Of a stretch of DNA of 64,000 nucleotides, positions 55,744 through 64,000 are shown in pieces. A program made the position numbers and the translations under genes. Numbering within the stretch: position 1 is the stretch's first letter; the number at the start of each line of letters is the position of its first letter. This DNA comes from Hirundichthys speculiger. Lineage: Eukaryota; Chordata; Actinopteri; Beloniformes; Exocoetidae. The notes beneath the pieces were generated by a model. It searched no databases, was not told where the DNA came from, and saw only the letters and a list, made by a program, of their open reading frames with translations. The stretch lies in assembly GCA_018398805.1 (NCBI GenBank), contig JAGFBZ010001916.1, positions 1 through 64,000 on the forward strand, written 5' to 3'.

Positions 55744-57358
55744 ATGGCTACCAGAAAGAAAGCAACAGAGGCCAAGGAAGATGGAGCTATAGGGGGCGCC
55801 ACTGAGATGGAAGCGCCCACCACAGCCTGCCGCAGCAGACACAGCCATCAATCAGCTGTCCAGGATGTTCCAGTCATTCTTGGAAGTGCAACGTGCCAGA
55901 GATGAGCAGATGGAGAGAGATGCATTCAGTCAAGCCCACCAGGTCAAGGTCCTGACGCACCAGGTGATACAGCTTCAGCTGGATATGGAGGCAAGGCGAG
56001 CCACACCCCCACCGCCATCCCATGATACTACGCCTGAACCACCATCCCGTGATGCCTCGCAGATACGACAGCCACCAGTGACCACGGAGGCGCGTCCACC
56101 GAAGATGGCCAAGCTGGAAGACGCTGACAACATCGAGCTCTACCTGACGACCTTTGAAAGGCTAGCCACGGCTTTTGGCTGGCAAAGAGCAACCTGGGCC
56201 GTGCACCTCATCCCGCTGTTGACTGGGAAGGCCCGCAGTGCTTTCGTTGCCATGAACCCTGACGACACAACCGACTACGACCGCCTGAAGGAGGCAGTGC
56301 TGAAGAAGTATGAGATCAACGCTGAGACCTACAGACAGCAGTTCAGAGCCCTCGAGACCACTTCGACTGAGACACCACAGGAACTGTACGTCCGACTAAA
56401 GGACCTGTTCTGCAAGTGGACTGGATATGAGAAGAGCAGCAAGGAGAACCTGATGGAGACGCTGGTGCTGGAGCAGTATCTACGTGTGCTATATCCAGAC
56501 GTGAGGACCTGGGTCAGGGAGCGCAACCCGAAGACCGCAGCAGAGGCCGCAACGCTGGTGGAGAGCTACGTGGCTGCGCACAGAGGTCCCGGAGGCTACC
56601 GCTACGCTGGAGTAATGGAGCAGAGCAGCCGGGGTAAGTCTGTTGGGTTTGGGAAGGGAGTTGGTTCTGGTACTGCTAATAGCCATAGCCATAGTAGAGC
56701 CCCACCACCAACCCCCATAGACCGTGCTAGACTCCAGAGCATGTCCTGTTATAATTGTGGCCAGGAAGGTCATAAAAGCCCTGCTTGCCCTCTGAGAAAG
56801 TCAAAGTACAGCCATTTATGCTATTTTCCCCACCCCGGCCCTCCTTTAAACACCCCGGAGAGCAGAGACCCTGTTATCACCATTGAGCTAAATGGTAAAT
56901 CTGTCAAAGCATTGGTAGATACTGGATGTTCACAAACACTAGTGCAGGCTGACCTAGTCCCCCTAGAGTTCCGTAATTGCGATGACAAGCTTACCATCCT
57001 TTGTGTGCATGGGGACAAAAGTGAGCATGACACAGCTGATGTGTATGTTAGAGTGCAGGGACAGACATACTTATTGAAGGTAGGACTAGTGTCTAAGCTG
57101 CCATATCCTGTGCTACTAGGCCAGAATCTTCCAGTACTATCTGAGCTGGTGAACAAGACTGCTTGGTGTGGTGTGGTAACTCGAGCGCAGGCTAGGGATC
57201 AGCAAGCAGAGATGACTGAATTGCCATATTATGGAGAAGATGTCCCTGTTGAGCCCACACTGAGTAGAGAGCAGAGGTGTGATAGGCACAGAGAAATAGT
57301 GGAGAGTACTGTTAAGAAAAATGAAGTGCAGACAGAGAATGTTGACCCCCTGAGCTGA
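55744..57358 (+). pseudogene. gag: Gag and protease of Gmr1-like element
   Basis: A first ATG at 55744 opens a Lys-rich start (ATRKKATEAKEDGA), but the frame shifts near 55810-55840. The long frame 55865-57358 (497 residues) carries the rest. It has a helical region (VQRARDEQMERD), then a capsid-like part (YLTTFERLATAFGW, WAVHLIPLLTGKARSAF, YDRLKEAVLKKYEI), which resembles SCAN-related Gag capsid. A CCHC zinc knuckle follows (CYNCGQEGHKSPACP, ~56747-56790), then the retropepsin active site ALVDTGCSQTLV (~56910-56945) with PVLLGQNLPVL. The stop at 57356-57358 comes at a C-run. Integrase continues in another frame, so a shift is needed there too. Confidence 0.85.
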
Positions 57359-57359
57359 C

Positions 57360-58620
57360 TGACTTTGAGTTTAATGTTAATTTAGCAGAGGAACAGCGTG
57401 CAGACCCAACACTGAAGCAGAGTTTTAAGAAAGCTGCAGATGGTGGTGGTTATGTCCCTATGTCGGGAAAGGAGGGAGGACAAAATGAGTTACTGTACAG
57501 ACAGAGTGAAGAGGGAATGCAACTTTTGATCCCCAAAAAATACCGTAGGCAAGTGCTGGAACTGGGCCACACCATACCCTGGGCTGGACACTTGGCCTAC
57601 ATGAAAACACTGCAGAGAAACAGCAAGCGTTTTTACTGGCCAGGTTTGTTTTCTGATGTCAAGGAATTTTGCAAGTCTTGTCCTCAGTGTCAGATGTCAG
57701 GAGGTAAAAACTTTGCCCGTGCCCCCATGATCCCCTTACCGGTTATTGATACACCTTTTGACAGAATTGCTGTTGATGTAGTAGGCCCCCTTGAGAAAAG
57801 CAAGTCAGGCAATAGATTTATTCTTGTCATATGTGATTATGCCACAAGATACCCCGAAGCCTTTCCCCTGAGAGATGTTACAGCCAAGCGAGTTGCAACA
57901 GCCATGCTGCAGCTCTTCTCTAGAGTAGGGATACCCCGTGAAGTACTGACCGATCAGGGCCCCAACTTTATGAGCAAAACCCTCCGGCAGGTTTATGACC
58001 TCTTAGGCATTAGGCGTATCAGAACCACTCCTTACCATCCACAGACCGACGGACTCGTTGAACGGTTCAACCAGACCCTTCTCAACATGCTCCGGAAGTT
58101 CGTGGAAGACTCTGGCAAGGACTGGGACCAGTGGCTACCATACTTGCTCTTTGCCTACAGAGAGGTCCCTCAGGCATCAACAGGATTTTCCCCCTTCAAG
58201 CTCCTGTACGCACACCAGGTTCGAGGTCCGCTGGATGTGCTGAAAGAGACTTGGGAAGGTGAGACGTCTCCTGGTTCAAACATCATCACTTATGTGCTGA
58301 AGATGAGGGAGAAGCTGGCTACTGTGTCTGCCCTGGCGCAGGAGAACCTACAGAGGGCGCAAGAGAGACAAAAGGCGTGGTACGACCGTTCTGCCAGAGC
58401 ACGCTGTTTCCAGGCTGGTGACAAGGTCCTGCTACTGCTGCCCAGCTCTGACAACAAACTGCTGGCAAAATGGCAGGGGCCTTATGCTGTTACCAGGCAG
58501 ATGGGTCAGGTGACGTACGAGGTACACATGCCAGACCACCGCAAGAAGCATCAGGTGTACCATGTGAACATGCTCAAGAAGTGGGCTGACCGTCAAGAAC
58601 AACAGCCGGAGGTGTCTGCC
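57360..58620 (+). CDS. pol: Integrase of Gmr1-like element (placed before RT)
   Basis: The frame is open from 57361 and shows linker sequence, then the HHCC domain (LGHTIPWAGHLAYMKT, CKSCPQCQ). The DDE core follows (IAVDVVGPLEK, LTDQGPNFM, TDGLVERFNQT), all three acidic residues present. The C-terminal GDKVLLLLPSS, LLAKWQGPYAVTR and HQVYHVNMLKKW segment runs in the same frame into RT. The part is undamaged. In most Ty3/gypsy elements integrase comes last; here it lies between protease and RT. Confidence 0.92.
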
Positions 58621-60125
58621 CTGTTCATCCGTGCCATTGAGGAAGAGGAGGAGTGCAGGGAGCAGTACCTTCCTTGCTGGGGTGAAGGAGCTACGCTGGA
58701 CCTGAGCCATCTGTCCAAGGATCGTCAGCTGGAGCTGATTGCCATCCTGCCCGAGGGTCTCTTCGTGGAGCAGCCTGGACGGACGGAGATGGTAGAGCAC
58801 CGCATCACCTTGAAAGACCAGCAGCCGGTGAGACAACCATGCTACCGGGTTCCAGAGAGCCTGCTTGCCGTGCTGAAGGACGAGCTGGATATGATGCTGG
58901 AGCTGGGGGTGATCGAACCATCCTCCAGTGAGTGGAGCAGCCCCATCATCCTCGTCCCAAAGAAGGACGGCAGCCTGAGGTTCTGCCTGGACTGCAGGAA
59001 GGTCAACACCCTGTCCAAGTTCGACCCTTACCCCATGCCGAGGGTTGATGACTTGGTCGAGCGCCTCGGAAAGGCCAAGTTTTTGACCACCATTGCCCTT
59101 TGCAAAGGGTATTGGCAAGTACCGTTGGCTGAGGGCAGCAAGGAGCTGACAGCCTTCAGGACACCTTTTGGCCACTACCAGTTCACTGTTCTCCCTTTTG
59201 GATTACATGGAGCACCTGCAACATTCCAGAGATTGATGGACAGGCTCCTCAGAGGCACTGGGGGGTTTGCCACCGCCTACCTACCTCGACGACATCTGCA
59301 TATATAGCTCCACATGGGAGGAGCATCTGCAACACCTGCAACATGTCTTCTCCTTGGTTAAGGAGGCGGGCTTGACCATCCATCCTGACAAGTGCACGCT
59401 TGCCAGGAAGGAGACAGCGTACCTTGGTTACATGTTGGGCCGGGGTGTCATTCGGCCTCAGGTTGGGAAGGTTGAGGCCATCAAGGCCGCTGAGCGCCCC
59501 ACCACCAAGAAACAGGTGCGCTCTTTCCTGGGCTTGGTTGGGTGGTACAGACGCTTTATTCCCAACTTTTCACAGCGAGCAGTCCCACTGACGGAGCTCA
59601 CACGCAAAAATCAGCCTAACAAGGTTGCATGGACTGATGAGTGTGAGGCAGCATTTCAGGGCTTGAAGGACTCCTTGTGTAGGGAGCCTGTGTTGCTCAA
59701 CCCTGATTTCCAAAAGACATTCACTGTCCAAAACCGATGCCTCAGATCGGGGCCTTGGTGCAGTGTTGCTGCAGGAGGAGGATGGACATTTGCGACCTGT
59801 GGCGTACATCAGTCGCAAACTGTTGCCGCGGGAATGCAACTACTCCACGGTTGAGAAAGAATGTCTTGCGATTAAGTGGGCATTGGACTCTTTTAAATAT
59901 TATTTGTTGGGGAGGAAATTTGTTTTAGAGACCGATCACAGGGCATTATCTTGGTTAGGACGTATGAAGGACACAAACTCGAGGATCACCAGGTGGTTCC
60001 TTGCTGTGCAACCGTTTGACTTTGAAGTACTGTACAGGTCTGGGAAACTGAATACCACTGCAGACTTTCTTTCTAGGATGCCACAGGGGGCATCTTCAGA
60101 AGGGGGGGGAAATGTCACAGACTGA
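58621..60125 (+). pseudogene. pol: Reverse transcriptase and RNase H of Gmr1-like element, broken
   Basis: In frame with integrase to 59307: MLELGVIEPSSSEWSSPIIL, GSLRFCLDCRKVN, then TTIALCKGYWQVPL, where the catalytic Asp of motif A (normally Asp before L-C-K-G) is Ala, then VLPFGLHGAPATFQRLMD. A 4-bp duplication CTACCTAC at 59277-59284 shifts the frame exactly at the YLDD box; YLDDICIY lies in the next frame (59267-59854). The thumb (TAYLGYMLGRG, VRSFLGLVGWYRRFIP) follows. A further one-base shift near an A4 run (~59733) precedes RNase H (AVLLQEEDGHLRPVAYISRK, LETDHRALSWL) to 60125, just inside the LTR. Inactive. Confidence 0.9.
60099..60112 (+). other. polypurine tract of Gmr1-like element
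   Basis: GAAGGGGGGGGAAA stands directly before the 3' LTR start. Confidence 0.85.
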
Positions 60126-60930
60126 GCTGTGACGCTTACGCAGCTGTGTACAGGCAGTCATTAACGCAGCATTGTAACTAAGAGTGCAGGGAAAGGCCTA
60201 CCAGCATTTCAGATGTTGCAATGTTTTATTTCTACCCCGTGTCAAAACGCGCTTTTCATCATTACACACTCATCATACTCCATCAGTTTTAGCAATCTTT
60301 AAGGTTAAACAATCGCCACATACAAACTGGATATTTAAAATCATTGAGATGTATTTGTTTAAAACATTTCCTGACAGTCAAACCCACTCACTGACATGCA
60401 GTACTTCCTCATTTTGTTCAAACAGAGGGAATGGTTCACTGGGAATATATAGCGGGGTTAGTGGGGCAGACCATTTTTAACAGGGGTGTTTTGTCTGGAA
60501 TTTTTGCATTGTGTTTTATTTTGCATTGAAAAGGTTTTGGTTAAAGGAAATGATTTTGGGTGTTTATGTATTTTGTTTGCATTTATTTTGGGGTGTTATT
60601 TTGTGCTTATGTTTTGTTATTTAGTTGATTGATTTATTTTGTGAATGGGGCTTACCTGGGGGAGGGGCTGTGACTTTAAAAATGGCTCACACCCTCAGTC
60701 CGGGGGGAAGCGTTGTAGAAGAAGGTTGTGCTTTGTAGTGAACCAGAATCTTTTGTATAGATATAGTCTGGCACTCTGGCCTATTTTGTTTCCATTTTTG
60801 TGCCCATCATTGTTTTGTGTGGGACTCTGTAAATTTTTTGCATTTTTAAGATAATAGAAAAAATAAAAAGAAAAGCTTTTCATTGGGAAACTCGACTCTT
60901 GTCTGCTCCGTCGCCGGTCATCCTGCCACA
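60113..60930 (+). repeat. 3' LTR of Gmr1-like element
   Basis: 818 bp, TGTCACAG...CTGCCACA. An AATAAA polyadenylation signal lies near 60862-60867, in AAAAATAAAAAG. It is the full-length LTR; the 5' copy is internally deleted. Confidence 0.92.
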
Positions 60931-60935
60931 GCCAA

Positions 60936-61737
60936 CAATGACAGCTTCATCTCCAGGATTGGGACGAACAAAATACGTGTCCAGCTTTTTAAGTTTCGTT
61001 TTCTCCTGCGCTCTTTTTTCCTTTCTTTGCATTTTGTCACTCCACTTTTATGTTTATATGAACTGCCACTCATAATTACATTAGTCTTGGATCCACCTAG
61101 CCTCCACCGCGTTGACTCTGTTGACTAGTGATTGATGATGACAGTGATGGACGGCTGTTGATGACGATTTTACCCAAAATACATTTGGAGATCTTGTAAC
61201 TTTGCACATTGTAAAGTTAACTGTGAGAGTGAACATGAAGCCAGCCATGCAGCACAACATTTAATTCACTGTGTTGAATAAAACTACATGACCAAAGTTA
61301 ATCTTACATTTTTTGACCAACCATGATTTATTCTGGCTGAGGAAACCTATATATTACCTCAGACGAAGCACGACTTATTTTGCGCAGAAATGGTTGAATC
61401 CACGGATGTGTAAAGTGTAACCGACATTTAGGGAAAGGCCTGTTTCTTCGTCTTTCACCGGGCCCCCTAGGGCCCGGGCCGGGGAAGTACCGCCCCCCCC
61501 CAGTCCCCCCTGACGCTCCGCCGCTGCGTCAGTGCATGGCTTCCTGTTTTGACAGGACTACGCAGGACTACAGGACTACAACTACGGCGGGGCCCGAGGC
61601 TCATTAAACCTACTCTCCTCTCTACTATTGTACATAAACGGCCAGGCTGTGTCGCGTTAACACGCGTTAAAAAAATTAGTTGCGTTAAAATTATTTTGCG
61701 TTAATCACGCATTAACGCGTTAACTTTGACAGCCCTA
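60936..61737. other. right part of hAT element, no gene
   Basis: No coding frame with a motif. A GC-rich patch (CGGGCCCCCTAGGGCCCGGG, ~61459-61478) and TTAA/CGTTAA-rich subterminal repeats precede the inverted end. Confidence 0.6.
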
Positions 61738-61741
61738 ATTT

Positions 61742-62471
61742 TCATACATCAGAATGACCCCACTTCTCATTTTTTATGCTGGGAGACATCATTTGTTTAA
61801 CCAGATGTTTTGATATCAGATACACGTCAAACCCTGATGCATTGTGGGCCAGAAAAGTATATTTTGCATATTTTGGATGCCTGAAATGTCTTACAAAAGT
61901 ATCTACACATTTTATTGTGTGGAAAAAAACTTGTTTCAATTCAAGTCAATCACACACAGAATTGGCTTCTTACTTTCCATCATGGTATCTTGTTTCAAAA
62001 TTGTCAGTCATGTAGTTCTCGCTGGGTGTTTGTTTTTTAGTTCGCTGATCAATTTCAGACTCCAATCTGTCTCTGATGCGCAGGTATTTGTTCCAGATTC
62101 TCCCTTCCCAAATGTCTAAAGTCAATGCGTTGATGTAATTCTGAGGCATTTGGTATTGATCTGGCAGAGGACTCTTCCTGTACACCAAACCCTAACTGTA
62201 CAACTGCAGGAGCATCAGAGTGTAGCACAGAAGTAGGTGGGGATAGACACATAGGGATTTCATCAAGAACATCGATAGAAGAGGCTGATGGGGAAAGCCC
62301 AGTGAAGAGTTTATAATGAAGATTAGATCCAATCACAGCAAACTGTATGAAATCATTGGGAACGATACCACTAGACTTGCAGATTTCATGCAGCATTTTT
62401 GTCCACTCTTGTCCAGTGCTGGTTGGAATGGTTGGAAACCACCGGGGCACCAATATGGTTTTCTGGATCAC
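61742..62471 (-). pseudogene. protein-primed DNA polymerase B fragment, copy B
   Basis: Same pieces as copy A: 62471-62055 (WFPTIPTSTGQEW ... PNDFIQFAVIGSNLHY) and 61939-61742 with YTFLAHNASGFDVYLI (Exo II motif). The next segment of the polymerase lies across the hAT insertion, in 53949-~53600. Substitutions relative to copy A include D to A in FIQF(D/A)VIG and M to V after GFD. Dead fragment. Confidence 0.6.
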
Positions 62472-63545
62472 TGATATATGCTGGTGGTTTTGTGGAGCTC
62501 GTCTCTTCTCTCAGTGGCCCTTCTTCTTGTTCTCTATGAAATTTTTATGAAGTAATTTAGACTTGACTTGTTTAGACTTAAAACATGCAAAATATTTATT
62601 TAATTTAAAATCAATTAATTGAATTTGTCCAATTCACCTTCTTCGCATATACACATATAAATTTTACTCTATTTATTTAAAGTGTGATATAGTTAACTGA
62701 TTGTTTTTTTAAGTCGGCTAAACTCAATTTTTTGGCTTTTTCTTTGAGGCAGGGCTAAACATTTTAACACAGTAAAGTATCATTTCTTGAGTTTTTCAAA
62801 ATCAAAACAAAAACGAAAAAAGTTCACTCAACTACTAAAAAGTGGTTGGAAAATGTTGCCTCATTTTTTAAAAATTGGATCTAAATGTAACCAAGAGGAC
62901 CCGCAGGGGCTTCAATTAAAGAGGCCACAATGTCATCTGCCATTTTATTCTGAAAATATATAAAAACTTAGCAAGTGAAAAACAAGAGGACAGATGGTCA
63001 TATTATGGCTGGGAGAGAAACCACTCACCATCTACACTGAAAAAAAAAAGCGTTGAATGAACATGAAAATAATATGTACATTGTTTGCACATAAAAAAAA
63101 ATATGTTTACCAAAAAATACATTTTATTGTTAAATATGTTTAATTTTGTTATGTTGATCAAACATAACTTATGTCATATTCAGCATATTAAACTAACAAA
63201 TGTTTGATTAATTACTTTAATATGTTCCCTATATTAAATTTTACTATGTTAAACTCACATTAAGTTGTGGTAAATATTAAAATACTATTTATTAACCCAA
63301 AATAATGTATTCATTTAAAGTTAAGGCTGTCTATATATTTGATACATTGTGTATTTTGAATTTGCTAACCGATGAGAAGATTTTAATAAAAGAACATTCA
63401 CAGTGTGCTGTTCAAGTGCCTAACCTGTGGATGCAAGTTTTGACCTTTACTTCAATTTGTACATCCAGCTAACTCATCTATCCTAAATTCCAAATGGGTG
63501 GATTAACCATGTGTAAGATTTTTAAATAAATAAAACAAGATAGGT

Positions 63546-63592
63546 CTTAACAACTCAAGTGTATTTTGTCAAAATACACTTGAGTTGTTAAG
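63546..63592. repeat. perfect 22-bp hairpin, copy B only
   Basis: Arms 63546-63567 and 63571-63592 are exact reverse complements with the 3-base loop GTC. Copy A (41287-41320) has the left arm and continues without the inverted arm. Confidence 0.95.
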
Positions 63593-64000
63593 TGTATTTT
63601 GTCAAAAGGAAAACAATATCATAACTGAAACAGCTGTCATCCAAAGTCAGTGCAGTGCAAGACAACAGCACCCATGGTTCTTTTTCAAAACCTACCAGAA
63701 TAAACCTGCAATAAATTTTTCTTAACTATAGTGGGCTCATGAAAACAAACAAAAAAAAACACCTACTTTAGAAATCTATTAACGTTAAACATGAAATAAA
63801 AAGTATTTCCTCAAAAACATTATGTTAAATGGGTATCAGGCTGTATTAAGTGTATATTTAGCAATAACAGTTGCAGGCTGTTTTTTTTCCTAAACTTGGA
63901 TAAGCTTCCATTAAATGTCTTTGGATCAAAAACAATGGTCATTTTCCAAACAGCCCTGAACATCAAACAACAGTAAACTTGTGGTCTATGTACTTTGTAT

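Larger units (their letters stand above)
55443..60935 (+). mobile_element. Gmr1-like Ty3/gypsy element (with 5-bp target duplication)
   Basis: The element spans 55448-60930 and is flanked by GCCAA at 55443-55447 and 60931-60935. The order is LTR, primer site, gag, protease, integrase, RT, RNase H, polypurine tract, LTR. Placing integrase before RT is unusual for Ty3/gypsy and defines the Gmr1 group, first described in Atlantic cod. LTRs differ by one substitution over their shared ends, so insertion was recent. Confidence 0.93.
53950..61737. mobile_element. hAT-type DNA transposon with nested Gmr1-like element
   Basis: Ends TACGGCTGTCAA (53950) and TAGGGCTGTCAA (reverse complement of the right end at 61737) are flanked by a perfect 8-bp duplication ATTTTCAT at 53942-53949 and 61738-61745. 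Uninterrupted copy A reads ATTTTCAT once, at 39479-39486. Subterminal sequence is rich in TTAATCGCATTAA-like words, as in fish hAT elements with TAGGGCTGTCAA ends. Without the inner retroelement it is ~2.3 kb with no transposase seen: non-autonomous. Confidence 0.92.
61738..64000. repeat. composite repeat, copy B, right part
   Basis: It starts with the second ATTTTCAT and matches 39479-41760 in copy A with few differences. Differences include a 33-bp gain that forms a hairpin at 63546-63592 and a ~34-bp loss near 63713. It continues beyond the window. Confidence 0.92.

Noticed and set aside
58432..59175. 247-codon minus-strand frame opposite the Gmr1-like integrase/RT
   Set aside because: Antisense to clear integrase and RT motifs; composition is that of a shadow frame.

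Overview
This window is vertebrate, almost certainly teleost (spiny-rayed fish) DNA. It has no bacterial-style gene organisation. It is packed with transposon families typical of fish: Ty3/gypsy, a Gmr1-like element, L1, L2, Tc1, hAT, Harbinger-like, piggyBac and BEL/Pao. The only host gene seen is one broken trace-amine-associated receptor (TAAR) gene with a fish-type exon/intron layout at about 45.3-46.6 kb on the minus strand. Everything else that codes is mobile DNA, mostly decayed.

Layout. 1-15.5 kb: a young, almost full-length endogenous retrovirus-like element on the plus strand. It has a cut-off 5' LTR, a 2.4-kb leader with GCTAA-rich tandem repeats, gag, a long protease region, RT, two successive RNase H domains, integrase, an env of the F-like (class I fusion) type, a polypurine tract and a roughly 2.1-kb 3' LTR. 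The shared LTR part differs by one substitution in about 710 bp, yet the reading frames carry several one-base breaks, mostly beside homopolymers. 15.5-19.3 kb: 3' half of an older Ty3/gypsy element with its LTR. 20.6-24.4 kb: a piggyBac deletion derivative and a BEL/Pao gag remnant.

26.9-37.5 kb: one minus-strand non-LTR retrotransposon interrupted by a Harbinger-like element (27094-35213), itself hit by an L2 3' end and a full-length L1 (28356-34063, 18-bp target duplication). A second 844-bp Harbinger-like MITE lies at 35681-36524. 38.1-41.8 kb: a composite repeat holding decayed gypsy RT and a decayed Polinton/adintovirus-like DNA polymerase B fragment, followed by a Tc1 remnant. 43.8-51.8 kb: L1 fragment, TAAR pseudogene, L2 fragment, a DDE-integrase gene remnant and simple repeats.

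51.8-64 kb: a second copy of the non-LTR fragment plus the composite repeat. It is split at one exact point by a hAT element (53950-61737, 8-bp target duplication ATTTTCAT). The hAT is in turn split by a Gmr1-like Ty3/gypsy element (55448-60930, 5-bp duplication GCCAA) with the unusual order gag-protease-integrase-RT-RNase H. The nesting gives a clear relative order of insertions.

Most unusual content: the retrovirus-like element at the left (dual RNase H, a second retropepsin-like segment, a Gly/Arg-rich Gag without zinc knuckle, an F-like Env), the duplicated PolB/gypsy composite, and two long perfect hairpins present in one copy of that composite but not in the other.
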